Shown here: piece by piece, positions 54,265 through 62,034 of the stretch
Layout of the letters: the number at the start of each line of letters is the position of its first letter
How positions within the stretch are numbered: position 1 is the first letter of the stretch
From: Kitasatospora sp. MAA4
Lineage (GTDB): Bacteria > Actinomycetota > Actinomycetes > Streptomycetales > Streptomycetaceae
Length of the DNA stretch: 64,000 nt
Direction of reading: 5' to 3'
NCBI RefSeq assembly: GCF_029893355.1
Contig: NZ_JARZAI010000013.1
Location: 1-64,000 of the forward strand
Notes under the pieces: model-generated
What the model was told of the DNA's origin: nothing
What the model saw: the letters and a program-made list of their open reading frames with translations, nothing else
The model's database searches: none
Made by a program: the position numbers and the translations under genes

Positions 54265-55437
54265 TCAGATCCCCGCGGGGACACGGGGAGTCCTGCGCCC
54301 GCCGGTGATCAACTCGTGGTAGAGCTCCTGGTACAACTCGGACACCCGCGCGACGACCGAGCGCACGTCGTGCCGCTCGGTCACCCACGCGCGCGCCTCG
54401 ACCCCGCGGCGCTCGCACTCCAGCGGATCGGCCAGCGCCTCGGCCAGCGCGTCGGCCAGCGCGTCGGTCAGCGCGGCCGGGTCCTGCGGCGGGATCAGGG
54501 AGTCCGCGCGGTGCGCCTCGGGCAGCTGCTCGCGGGCGCCGGGCACGTCGGTCAGCAGGACCGGACGGGCCATCGCCATCGCCTCCAGCGGCGCCAGGGC
54601 CATGCCCTCCCAGCGCGAGGGCAGCACCACCAGGTCGGCCGCCGCCAGCCAGGGCCGCGGGTCGGCCACGTCGCCGGTCAGCCGGACCCTGTACGGCTCG
54701 GGCAGCGCTCGGGCCTGGGCGGCCAGCGCCTGCGCGTCCGGACCGCCGCCGACCAGCGCCAGCCGGGCGGTGGGCACCCGGCGCAGCACCGCCGGCCAGG
54801 CGGCGAGCAGCACGTCCTGGCCCTTCTGCCGGCACAGCCGCCCGACGCAGACCGCCAGCGGCTCCGAGAGGTCCAGGCCGAGTGAGAGCCGGGCGGCGCG
54901 GCGCTCGGCGGGCGCGTAGTGGCGCAGGTCCACGCCGTTGGGGACGACCGCCCAGTCGGCGCTGATGCCGACCGCCTCGCCGTCCGCCCGCTCGTGCTCG
55001 CTGACGCACAGCACCGTCGACGTCCACCGGGTCGCGTACCGCTCCCAGCGGCAACTGGCCGTGGCGAGGGCGCCGGTGGCGGCGGCGAAGGACCAGGCGT
55101 GCGGCTGGAAGACGGTGGGCAGCCGGCCGCGCACCGCCAGCCGGCCGGCCAGGCCGGCCTTGGCGCTGTGCAGGTGCACGAGGTCGGGGGCGGCCGACCG
55201 CAGCAGCCGGCGCAGGCGGCGGACCTCGGCGGGGACGGAGTGGCCCGGCGAGCGCCGGGCCGGCCAGTCCAGCACCTCGGCGCCGACCGCGGCCGCCTCG
55301 GGCCCGAGCCGGCCGCCGGGCGGGCAGGCCACCAGTACCCGGTGCCCGGCGGCGCGCTGGCCGCGGACCAGGTCGGTGACCACGCGGGCCACGCCGCCGT
55401 CGACGGGCTGGGAGATGTGAAGGATCGTCAGATGCAC
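54265..55437 (-). CDS. GT4 family glycosyltransferase
   Basis: A 390-aa GT-B glycosyltransferase. The N-terminus MHLTILHISQPVDGGVARVVTDLV is typical, with HLHSAKAGLAGRLA. The donor domain shows VGRLCRQKGQDVLLAAWP, LALVGGGPDAQALA and PSRWEGMALAPLEAMAMARPVLLTD. It is the gene furthest upstream in the polysaccharide locus but is separated from the main operon by the 372-nt AT-rich gap, so it may be expressed separately. A short Ala-rich repeat (ALTDALADALAEALADPL) lies near the C-terminus. Confidence 0.92.
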   Translation of the reverse strand: MHLTILHISQPVDGGVARVVTDLVRGQRAAGHRVLVACPPGGRLGPEAAAVGAEVLDWPARRSPGHSVPAEVRRLRRLLRSAAPDLVHLHSAKAGLAGRLAVRGRLPTVFQPHAWSFAAATGALATASCRWERYATRWTSTVLCVSEHERADGEAVGISADWAVVPNGVDLRHYAPAERRAARLSLGLDLSEPLAVCVGRLCRQKGQDVLLAAWPAVLRRVPTARLALVGGGPDAQALAAQARALPEPYRVRLTGDVADPRPWLAAADLVVLPSRWEGMALAPLEAMAMARPVLLTDVPGAREQLPEAHRADSLIPPQDPAALTDALADALAEALADPLECERRGVEARAWVTERHDVRSVVARVSELYQELYHELITGGRRTPRVPAGI

Positions 55438-55562
55438 GGCCGCGAGCCTAGGGTTGCGGACCGCGGCGGCTCGCCTGCTGTCACCCGCCCGGGGACGGGG
55501 TCCACCCGTACGGCTGGTGGCTCGTACGGGTGTCCCGTGCGGCTGTCGTGCTGCCGTTACAC

Positions 55563-55588
55563 CAGGGTGCTACTTCAGGGTGCTACTT
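55563..55588. repeat. 13-bp tandem duplication spanning a stop codon
   Basis: CAGGGTGCTACTT is present twice in tandem (55563-55575 and 55576-55588). The second copy holds the stop codon of the SRPBCC gene. It looks like a recent slippage event with no effect on the protein. Confidence 0.85.
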
Positions 55589-56032
55589 GAGGTTGTCGGC
55601 GAGCTTGGCGAGCACCTCGTCGTGGATCCGGTTGAGGCCCTTGGGGGCGAAGGTCCGCTCGAAGAAGCCGCCGATGCCGCCGGCGCCCTGCCAGGTGGTC
55701 TCGATCTGCACCTTGGTCTGGCCGGCGCCCGCCTGGGCGTCCTGGCTGACGGTCCAGGTGATCACCATCGAGGAGTTGGCGTCGGTCTCCACCAGCTTGC
55801 CGGCGCTCGGCGCGCTGACGGTGAAGAGGCAGTCGCGGACCCGCTTCTCGGTGGCCTGCAGCTTCCAGTGCACCTGGGTCCCGGCGCCGAAGCCGCCGGC
55901 CCGCACCTCGTACTCGCTGTACTGCGCGGGCAGCAGCTGCGGACGGACCACCTTGTAGTCGGCAAGGGCCTCGTACACCTGCTCGGGGGTGGCGGGGTAG
56001 GTCCGCTCGGTGCTGGCGTAGACCTGGGCCAT
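55583..56032 (-). CDS. SRPBCC-fold protein
   Basis: A 149-aa START/Bet v1-like protein (ASTERTYPATPEQVYEALADYKVVRPQLLPAQYSEYEV.AGGFGAGTQVHWKL). The fold binds hydrophobic ligands; polyketide cyclases and CoxG proteins belong to it, but no catalytic residue points to a reaction. The ATG at 56032 has GAGGAGA upstream. It is divergent from the HipA-like gene, with tandem GTGATCACTGC sites between them. Its stop codon lies in a small duplication. Confidence 0.85.
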   Translation of the reverse strand: MAQVYASTERTYPATPEQVYEALADYKVVRPQLLPAQYSEYEVRAGGFGAGTQVHWKLQATEKRVRDCLFTVSAPSAGKLVETDANSSMVITWTVSQDAQAGAGQTKVQIETTWQGAGGIGGFFERTFAPKGLNRIHDEVLAKLADNLK

Positions 56033-56069
56033 GGCTGCTCGTCTCCTCATGCGATCGCTGTGCGCGTTT

Positions 56070-56099
56070 GTGATCACTGCTCTCGAATGTGATCACTGC
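56070..56099. promoter_or_regulatory. Tandem palindromic sites in a divergent promoter
   Basis: GTGATCACTGC occurs at 56070-56080 and 56089-56099, 19 bp apart (about two helical turns). Each copy contains the perfect palindrome GTGATCAC. They lie between the SRPBCC start (56032) and the HipA-like start (56168), where one regulator could act on both genes. Confidence 0.55.
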
Positions 56100-56167
56100 G
56101 CGTGGTGACGGCCAGCCAATCACACGTCACGGGTGGGTTTTCACGGGGTCGGTTTAGGCTGGCCAGT

Positions 56168-57052
56168 GTGCTGAAACAGCTGAACCAGGTGAAGGCTCTG
56201 CGGTATCTGGACGCACTGCGGGCGGGAGGTTCGGTGCCCGGGGTCGTCGAGACGGACGACCTGGGTACGTACGTGGTCAAGTTCACCGGCGCCGCGCAGG
56301 GCCGCAAGGCGCTGGTCGCCGAGGTGGTCGTCGGCGAGCTGGCGCGGCGGCTCGGGCTGCGGGTGCCCGAGCTGGTGCTGGTCGACTTCGACCCGGCGGT
56401 GGCCGCGCACGAGGAGGACGCCGAGATCCAGGACCTGCTGCGGGCCAGCGCCGGCGTCAACCTGGGGATGGACTACCTGCCCGGCGCCCGGGACTTCCGG
56501 CCCGCGCTGCTCCCGAGGGACACCGTGGAGATCGACCCGCTGGAGGCCGGCCGGGTGGTGTGGCTGGACGCGCTGACGGCCAACGTCGACCGCACCCGCA
56601 GCAACCCGAACCTGATGGTCTGGCACCACCGCCTCTGGCTGATCGACAACGGCGCCGGGCTGGTCTTCCACCACCGCTGGTCCAGCGCGGCGGACGCGGT
56701 GGCGAAGGCGTACGACTTCCGCGGCCACGCGCTCGGCGGCTACCGTCCCGACGTCGCGGCGGCGGACGCCGAGCTGGCGCCGCTGGTGACGGAGCAGCTG
56801 CTGCACGAGGTGCTCGCCCTGGTCCCCGACGCCTGGCTCGCCGACGAGCCCGGCTTCGCCGGCGTGGCCGAGCTGCGCGCGGCGTACGTCCGTCACCTCG
56901 CGGCCCGCGCGGCGCTGTCGCGGCAGTGGCTGCCGCAGGAGTTCGCGACGGAGGAGCAGCTGCGCGCGGCCGAGGCCGCCCGTATCGCCAGGGCCCAGGC
57001 GGGCCGCCCGGCCTGGCTCAAGCACGTACCCGACCTGCACGGGCCGAAGTAA
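56168..57052 (+). CDS. HipA-like kinase-fold protein
   Basis: A 294-aa protein of the actinobacterial HipA-related family. Seen: GGSVPGVVETDDLGTYVVKFTGAAQGRKALVAEVVVGELARRLGL (nucleotide-binding lobe, conserved Lys), then WLDALTANVDRTRSNPNLMVWHHRLWLIDNGAGLVFHH (catalytic-loop-like D..NVDR..NPN and metal D in IDNG). HipA phosphorylates glutamyl-tRNA synthetase in E. coli, but this subfamily's target is unknown and no HipB-like antitoxin is adjacent. The GTG at 56168 lies 7 nt after a TAGGCT -10 box (56155-56160), which suggests a leaderless mRNA. Confidence 0.85.
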   Translation: MLKQLNQVKALRYLDALRAGGSVPGVVETDDLGTYVVKFTGAAQGRKALVAEVVVGELARRLGLRVPELVLVDFDPAVAAHEEDAEIQDLLRASAGVNLGMDYLPGARDFRPALLPRDTVEIDPLEAGRVVWLDALTANVDRTRSNPNLMVWHHRLWLIDNGAGLVFHHRWSSAADAVAKAYDFRGHALGGYRPDVAAADAELAPLVTEQLLHEVLALVPDAWLADEPGFAGVAELRAAYVRHLAARAALSRQWLPQEFATEEQLRAAEAARIARAQAGRPAWLKHVPDLHGPK

Positions 57053-57068
57053 GCCGCCCGGCGGCCGC

Positions 57069-57452
57069 TCAGCTCCGAATGCCGTGGAGCACGAAGACCC
57101 CCTCAGCGAGCGCCCCGGCCAGCGCGCCGAGCCAGAGCGTGGCCAGCGGCACCCGCCGCCGCCCACGCTCGCGCCGCACGGCGGGCACCAGCAGCGGAAA
57201 GCCCCCGAGCAGCGCCCCGACGACCGGCCCGGCGAGCGGAAGGAGGAAGAACCCGACCAGCAGCAAGCCCGGAATCCGCGCGCCGCCCATGACCACGACA
57301 ATCAGCGTGACAGCGTAAAGAGCCGACAACAACAGCCCGGTGAGCGCGACCGACACCCACATGACCGCGACCCACCCCCGCCCCCCGCCGTCCACCGACG
57401 GGCGGTCAGGCACCTGGAACCACGGCTGGGCGGGCACTTCCTGCTTCTCCAT
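57069..57452 (-). CDS. Small membrane protein of unknown function
   Basis: A 127-aa protein. A polar N-terminus (MEKQEVPAQPWFQVPDRPSVDGG) precedes three or four hydrophobic helices (VAVMWVSVALTGLLLSALYAVTLIVVVM, IPGLLLVGFFLLPLAGPVVGALLGGFPLLV, LATLWLGALAGALAEGVFVL). I recognise no family. It is convergent with the HipA-like gene, 16 nt apart. Codon use supports coding. Confidence 0.72.
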   Translation of the reverse strand: MEKQEVPAQPWFQVPDRPSVDGGGRGWVAVMWVSVALTGLLLSALYAVTLIVVVMGGARIPGLLLVGFFLLPLAGPVVGALLGGFPLLVPAVRRERGRRRVPLATLWLGALAGALAEGVFVLHGIRS

Positions 57453-57496
57453 GCCCCTACCCTGGCCCACCGACCCACCCCCGCGCATGAGTACGG

Positions 57497-58627
57497 CTAC
57501 TCAGAGCCGAGCGGTCCGGGACCGCCCAGCCATATGGTCTGCGTGCCGTCTGCCGCGACCGTGAGACCGAAGTCGGTCAAGCCGGGCTTCCCCTCCTCCA
57601 GCCACCGCAGCCGGGCGACAGTGATCTCATCCCAGATCCGGCGTGGTCCGGCCTGGTGCACCGAGCCTTTGTCGTCCCAGCGCTGGAGCCGCGCGGACGC
57701 CCACGATCCGGCGTCGTCGGAGAGGACCATCCGATACGTACCGGTCGGGTCCGCCTCGTCCCAGGTGTGGCTGTACCGGACGCCCGGCACGCACAGGCCG
57801 ATGGCGAAGGCAGCGTTCACGTTCTCCACCGCGAGGTCCGGATCCATCCGGGAGGCTCCCAGGGACTCCGCCACTCCTGCCGGGACCGCAGTGTGGGGTC
57901 GCTGCGCTCGTGCCCACATGAAGCTGACGTTGCCGACGAACCGACCATGCGACTCCTGGCCGGCTTCTCCGACTTCCAGGCGCAGCAACGCGGCGTTGGC
58001 GTACGGCGTCCCCCACGGGGTCACGATGACGCCGCCGGGCTTCGTCTGCTCGATCCATGCTGCGGGTACTCGCTGAACGGCGGCCGTGGAGTGGATACGG
58101 TCGAACTGGACCCCGCCGGGCCGACCGAGCAGGCCGTCGCCGAGATGGATCGCGGGACTGAACCCGGCTGCCGCCAGGTGCGTCGCGGCCTGCGCGCATA
58201 CCGCGGAATCGACCTCAACCGTCGAGACCGACTCGTCGCCGAGCCGGGCACAGAGCAGGCCGCTCGTCCAGCCCGTGCCTGTACCGACGTCCAGCACCGA
58301 CTGACCGGGCCGAACGTCCAGGTGGCCGAGCATTTCAGCGACCAGCGACGGCATCGACGCCGACGACGTGGCAACCCCGGGTCCGTCAGCTGCACCATCG
58401 TCCAACTGCGTCACCACCACAGCATTGGAATGGACTTGCGCCCACCAGGTGTCGGGCTCGGCGGTGCGTGTGACCCTGCGATAGCCGTTCGGGGCATCCC
58501 CGTCCGGGGTCCACACGGCGTCCGGAACGAAGGCAGAGCGCGGGGCGCGCTCGAACGCCCCCCGCCACTCCTCGCCCAGTGCGCCCGACTCGGCCAGTTG
58601 GTCGAGCAACTGCGCGTACGTGTCCAT
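57497..58627 (-). CDS. PIMT-family methyltransferase, candidate RiPP aspartimide-forming enzyme
   Basis: A 376-aa homologue of protein L-isoaspartate O-methyltransferase. The region TSSASMPSLVAEMLGHL (88-104) corresponds to the substrate loop, and the SAM-binding motif I is VLDVGTGTGW at 111-120, followed by VSTVEVDS and later motifs. A C-terminal extension of about 170 residues is absent from housekeeping PIMTs (about 210 aa). Enlarged PIMTs encoded beside a short peptide gene methylate a specific Asp in the peptide and drive aspartimide formation (seen in imiditides, some lanthipeptides and graspetides). Exactly such a peptide gene lies 18 nt upstream. Housekeeping repair is the less likely alternative. 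Confidence 0.88.
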   Translation of the reverse strand: MDTYAQLLDQLAESGALGEEWRGAFERAPRSAFVPDAVWTPDGDAPNGYRRVTRTAEPDTWWAQVHSNAVVVTQLDDGAADGPGVATSSASMPSLVAEMLGHLDVRPGQSVLDVGTGTGWTSGLLCARLGDESVSTVEVDSAVCAQAATHLAAAGFSPAIHLGDGLLGRPGGVQFDRIHSTAAVQRVPAAWIEQTKPGGVIVTPWGTPYANAALLRLEVGEAGQESHGRFVGNVSFMWARAQRPHTAVPAGVAESLGASRMDPDLAVENVNAAFAIGLCVPGVRYSHTWDEADPTGTYRMVLSDDAGSWASARLQRWDDKGSVHQAGPRRIWDEITVARLRWLEEGKPGLTDFGLTVAADGTQTIWLGGPGPLGSE

Positions 58628-58645
58628 TAGTTCTCGCTCACCCGC

Positions 58646-58753
58646 TCACTTGCTCGGCGGGGGGACCGGCTTGGTCCACTGGCCATCGGATTCCTTCGGC
58701 GACTGCTGCTTGTCTCCCTCGGAACCGCCCTTGCCGTCTCCATGACCACCCAC
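58646..58753 (-). CDS. 35-aa candidate RiPP precursor peptide
   Basis: A GTG-started 35-codon gene with AGGAGG 7 nt upstream (58760-58765), one of the best ribosome sites in the window. The N-terminal half is Gly/Asp/Lys-rich with D6-G7 and D14; the middle has S22-D23-G24-Q25-W26; the tail is T-K-P-V-P-P-P-S-K. Asp-Gly is the dipeptide most prone to aspartimide formation, and two are present. It ends 18 nt before the PIMT gene on the same strand, so the two are surely co-transcribed. No protease, transporter or ATP-grasp gene is adjacent. Precursor function is inference. Confidence 0.7.
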   Translation of the reverse strand: MGGHGDGKGGSEGDKQQSPKESDGQWTKPVPPPSK

Positions 58754-58799
58754 GGTCAACCTCCTGTATGGGCTTCCCGACTGCCGGTCGACAGCCGGA

Positions 58800-58943
58800 C
58801 TACTCGGTGTTGCGGGCTCGGCGTCGACCGATAGTGCTGCCGTACGGGCCGAACCGCGTCACGACGTACCGGTCCCCTACCAGCACCAAGGGCCTGCAGT
58901 GTTCCTCCTTGTTCTCTACCGCCTGCTGCCGAGGGGTTGTCAC
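58800..58943 (-). CDS. Possible 47-aa ORF upstream of the candidate precursor
   Basis: From a GTG at 58943 this frame encodes 47 residues with about 80% G/C in third positions, ending in a basic stretch (VVTRFGPYGSTIGRRRARN). No good ribosome site precedes it. Its GTG overlaps by 4 nt the stop of an upstream frame that contains a CxCxxC motif (CECRGC) but has no visible start codon. The two may be decayed or coupled fragments. I recognise no family. Confidence 0.35.
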   Translation of the reverse strand: MTTPRQQAVENKEEHCRPLVLVGDRYVVTRFGPYGSTIGRRRARNTE

Positions 58944-59090
58944 CTGGCGCGCCAGAGCTTGCACCCCCGGCACTCACAGACTGCGAATACCGCATCCTTG
59001 TGCCGGTCGGCGTTGACCGCCCTTGACGCTGCCGCTGATGGCGAGCGGTATTCGAGTGGTTACGATTCAGAGCGTAGGGAGGCCGTCACG

Positions 59091-59121
59091 GACGGTGCCA
59101 CAATCTTGCACCGTCTTGCAC
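59091..59121. promoter_or_regulatory. Repeat cluster upstream of the peptide-PIMT operon
   Basis: On the minus strand GTGCAAGA occurs twice with a 10-bp period (plus-strand TCTTGCAC at 59104-59111 and 59114-59121). An overlapping perfect inverted repeat GACGGTGC-N9-GCACCGTC lies at 59091-59115. It sits just past the DUF5753-type regulator stop (59126), in front of the small-ORF/peptide/PIMT transcript. Spacing of one helical turn suggests a protein-binding site; a terminator for the regulator gene is also possible. Confidence 0.45.
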
Positions 59122-59125
59122 GGAT

Positions 59126-59878
59126 TCACCCGAGAGCGTCAATAGCCTCTCGGATCAAAGCCTTTGCGGCCGGGCCGTAGACAGCCATTCCCGCCAGGAT
59201 CTTGAACGCCTTGGCGTACGTTGCGATCTCACCCGGCGTGGAGATGGCGACCAGCGCTGACAGAAGCTCGGCCTCAACCAGCCGGTCATCGAACATGTAG
59301 AAGGCCTCAAGCGGCCACATCTTGCGCTTCGTACCGAACGGGATCACCCCGAGGCTCACCCGGGGGAGGGCCATGACATCCAGCAGATAGCAGAGTTGAT
59401 CCCTCATCTCCGCTGACTCGCCGAACGGGTACCGCAGCACCGCCTCCTCCAGCACCAGGGCGAACGTCCGGCTGCCCTCGCGCAGGTACCGGCCGCGTGC
59501 GAGTCGGCTCTCCACGGCGTCGCTCACATCATTAGGCGTGCCCTGGAACTCCGTGATGACGGTCATCAAGTCGCGGGCGTAACCGCGCTGCTGAACCATG
59601 CCGGGCATGACGTTGGAGCAGTAGACCCGGAACTGTCGCGTCTGCTCGAACAGGGAAACGGCATCCTCCTGGACGCGCCTCATCCCGTCGCGGTGGAGCT
59701 GCTTCCACTGCACGTACATCTGGCCGGCCTGCCGGTTGGCCGCAACCAGGTCGGCGGCCTGGTCCTCCGCATCGCAGGCCGAGCACCAAGCACGGATATC
59801 GGAGTCCGAAGGCGGAGTCCTGGCATTCGCGATACGCGACACCTTGGACTCACTCCAGCCCGACGGAGATAGGGGCAT
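59126..59878 (-). pseudogene. DUF5753-type XRE regulator with degenerate HTH start
   Basis: Residues from about 45 onward match the DUF5753 domain of streptomycete XRE regulators (RVYCSNVMPGMVQQRGYARDLM, ALVLEEAVLRYPFG, MRDQLCYLLDVMALPRVSLGVIPFG, YAKAFKILAGMAVYGPAAKALI). At the N-terminus only the second half of the HTH is recognisable (GWSESKVSRIANARTPPSDSDIRAW). The part that should hold the first helices is not HTH-like in any frame, and no ribosome site precedes the ATG at 59878. The gene therefore seems truncated or rearranged at its 5' end, just after the stop of the next gene at 59904. It could still give a protein with altered or no DNA binding. Confidence 0.6.
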
Positions 59879-59903
59879 GATCCGGCTATCTGATGAGGCG
59901 CGG

Positions 59904-60263
59904 TCAGACCGAGTACCTGTCGTGCGGAACTGCCCGCTCCCATACCGCTTCGAAGGCGGTGGCGCACAGAGCAACTACGTCAGGGCCTGTCTGGAGCTCC
60001 TGCTTCGGAGTGGCCCAGTTGCCGTTGCCGTCAAAGAAGTTCACCAGCACGGCCGTCCCGTCGAACAGCCGGACCACCGACTCTCCGCCGGGGATCGTGT
60101 TCGAGTGGTCTTCTCCGTGGCCGGCCTCAAGGATGCGGACCAACAGCTCCCCATCGGCGTCCCACCCCTGAAAGACGATCTCTCGATTGTCCTCGTCCAG
60201 CCACACGGTAGGGGACCCCTCCTTGCCCGTCTCGGGGTCAATACCCACGAACCGTACTGGCAT
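59904..60263 (-). CDS. Small accessory protein, possibly chimeric
   Basis: A 119-aa protein. The N-terminal half (MPVRFVGIDPETGKEGSPTVWLDEDN...IPGGESVVRL) matches a short streptomycete family that accompanies DUF5753-type regulators. The C-terminal half (FDGTAVLVNFFDGNGNWATPKQEL...AFEAVWERAVPHDRY) looks like the end of DUF6879-type proteins. The join suggests a deletion that fused two neighbouring genes. GGAGG lies before the ATG at 60263. Function unknown. The family assignments are from memory. Confidence 0.6.
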   Translation of the reverse strand: MPVRFVGIDPETGKEGSPTVWLDEDNREIVFQGWDADGELLVRILEAGHGEDHSNTIPGGESVVRLFDGTAVLVNFFDGNGNWATPKQELQTGPDVVALCATAFEAVWERAVPHDRYSV

Positions 60264-60420
60264 GGCCATCCTCCGCTCACATCGCTTGCGCGATCTTGCA
60301 GAACTTGTTGTCGTGGACAACAGCATTCCCCGTCGGGGACACCCCTGTCTGGCATTTGGGGTTCTGATGAACTGCCATCTGCTGGACCCTGACGCGACGC
60401 GGTCCAACCCGACTGTCCGG

Positions 60421-60858
60421 CTACGGCAGGTCGATCTTGTAGGAGATGAAGCCGTGGTGGGTGGCGACCTGGTCGTAGAGGCGGCGTGCCCGGGTGTTGG
60501 ACTGGTGGGTCATCCAGTAGAGGCGTGAGCAGTCCTGCTCCCGCGCCCAGTCGGTCACCGCGGCGATCAGTGCGCGGGCCACGCCCTGGCCGCGGGCGTC
60601 GGGGGCGGTGAAGAGGTCCTGGAGGTAGCAGACGTCCGGGGCCGAGGTGTTGGCGTGGACCAGGAAGTGGGTGATGCCGACCAGGCGGCCGTCCAGCTTC
60701 GCACCGAGGGCGTGCATGCGGGTGTCGTCCTGGAAGGCGTCCCAGGCGCGGTCGTACATGTGCTGCGGCAGGGTGCGTTCGTAGAACTCGAGGTACGAGC
60801 GGAAGAGGGCCTCCCACTGCGGACGGTCGGCCGGAACGAGCTTGGCTATGGCGACCAC
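60421..60858 (-). CDS. GNAT family N-acetyltransferase
   Basis: A 145-aa GNAT. Motif A is [20 protein letters not shown] (RGQGVA binds acetyl-CoA pyrophosphate), followed by [28 protein letters not shown] and GFISYKIDL. The substrate is unknown. The GTG at 60858 has GAAGGGAACCCC upstream. An ATG at 60903 overlapping the amidohydrolase stop (ATGA) would add 15 residues and is also possible. It is the last gene of a tight operon with the amidohydrolase and the glutamine-synthetase-like gene. Confidence 0.88.
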   Translation of the reverse strand: MVAIAKLVPADRPQWEALFRSYLEFYERTLPQHMYDRAWDAFQDDTRMHALGAKLDGRLVGITHFLVHANTSAPDVCYLQDLFTAPDARGQGVARALIAAVTDWAREQDCSRLYWMTHQSNTRARRLYDQVATHHGFISYKIDLP

Positions 60859-60899
60859 GGGGTTCCCTTCGTCGGCGGCGACACGTCGGGCGAGTTTGA

Positions 60900-62030
60900 T
60901 CATCGTAGGCCGTACAGGCGGCGGGCGTTGGCGAAGGAGAGGAGACGGGTGAGGTGGGCGGCGTCGGCGGGGGTGCAGGCTCCGGCGCGCTGCCAGTCGC
61001 CCAGCAGGGTGGCCAGGGCGTGGCGGAACTGCGCGGCGCCGACCAGGTAGAGCTCGGGGAGGCCGTAGGCGTCGGTGGAGAACAGCACCTTGCCGAACGG
61101 CGCCAGTTCGAGCAGTTCGCCGAGGACGGTCGCGGCGCGGGCGCCGGTGTAGCCGACGGTCAGGCCGATGTCGGCGTAGACGTGTGGGAACGCCTGGGCC
61201 AGCCAGCCGACTTGGCGGTGGTAGGGGTAGCCGTGCAGCAGCACCAGGGGGACGCCGGTCGGTTCGACGGCGCGGATGAACGGGGTGAGCAGCGAGGGGT
61301 CGGCCCGGTGCAGGGTGAGGTCCGGATCGCCGAAGCCGGTGTGGAGTTGGAGCGGTAGGGGCGGGGTGCGGCGGGCGCAGAGGTCGACGGCGGTCCAGAG
61401 CAGCTGGCGGAGCAGGACGGGGTCGGCGAGCCTGGTGGACGGTCCGGCGAGGAAGCCGGCCGCGGCGCGGGCGGCTTCGGCGTCGGTCGGCCGGGTGGCG
61501 GGGATGTCGAGGCCGTAGCGGTAGGCGAGGACGGACTTCACGGCGACGGCGTCGGCGTCCGCCAGCGCGGCGGCGAGCGCGTCCCGCAGGGCGGCCGGCC
61601 AGTCGGCTGCGGTCGGCGCCCGGGCGGCCAGTGCCTCGGCGACGTTCTCCAGGCGGACCACTTCGCGCACCTCGGCCCCGGCGAGGCTCGCCAACCGGGC
61701 GGTCGGGAGCAGGGGGTGCTCGGCTGCCGCGGTCAGGCCGGTGTCCACGAGCAGGGTCCGCAGGCCGGCGGCCGCGAGCAGTCGGCGGGTCGACTCGGCC
61801 GGTCCGAGCGTGCGCCGCCGGGCCAGGTAGTCGGCAGCGGTGGCATGGGCGGGCAGGCCGAGTGCGGGCGGGCACCAGCGGCGCAGCGCCAGGCCGAGCG
61901 AGCTGTCGAACGCCGAAGTGCCGGGCGCGGGCGGCCGGTCGGACTCGGTCAGCAGCGAGCCGAAGGCGTCGTCGTCGAGGTCGGCGACGACGATGCTGTG
62001 GCAGTGGTGGTCGAACAGCGACGCGGACAC
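60900..62030 (-). CDS. Amidohydrolase, FluG N-domain type
   Basis: A 376-aa TIM-barrel amidohydrolase (Amidohydro_2). Visible metal-site residues include D-H-H-C-H at the N-terminus, a Lys in [21 protein letters not shown] (His), [10 protein letters not shown] (His) and [12 protein letters not shown] (Asp). The arrangement matches the N-terminal half of fungal FluG, where it is fused to a glutamine-synthetase-like domain. Here the GS-like gene is directly upstream, 4 nt away. The two probably act in one pathway on gamma-glutamyl or related amides. Confidence 0.88.
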   Translation of the reverse strand: MSASLFDHHCHSIVVADLDDDAFGSLLTESDRPPAPGTSAFDSSLGLALRRWCPPALGLPAHATAADYLARRRTLGPAESTRRLLAAAGLRTLLVDTGLTAAAEHPLLPTARLASLAGAEVREVVRLENVAEALAARAPTAADWPAALRDALAAALADADAVAVKSVLAYRYGLDIPATRPTDAEAARAAAGFLAGPSTRLADPVLLRQLLWTAVDLCARRTPPLPLQLHTGFGDPDLTLHRADPSLLTPFIRAVEPTGVPLVLLHGYPYHRQVGWLAQAFPHVYADIGLTVGYTGARAATVLGELLELAPFGKVLFSTDAYGLPELYLVGAAQFRHALATLLGDWQRAGACTPADAAHLTRLLSFANARRLYGLR

Positions 62031-62034
62031 GGTG

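Noticed and set aside
56168-57052. HipA-like gene considered as a hipBA toxin-antitoxin module.
   Set aside because: No HipB-type HTH gene is adjacent; neighbours are an SRPBCC protein and a membrane protein. The subfamily is usually found alone.
58756-58995. A 79-codon minus-strand frame overlapping the possible 47-aa ORF.
   Set aside because: Its third-position composition is poorer and it lacks a ribosome site; the alternative frame at 58800-58943 looks more coding-like.
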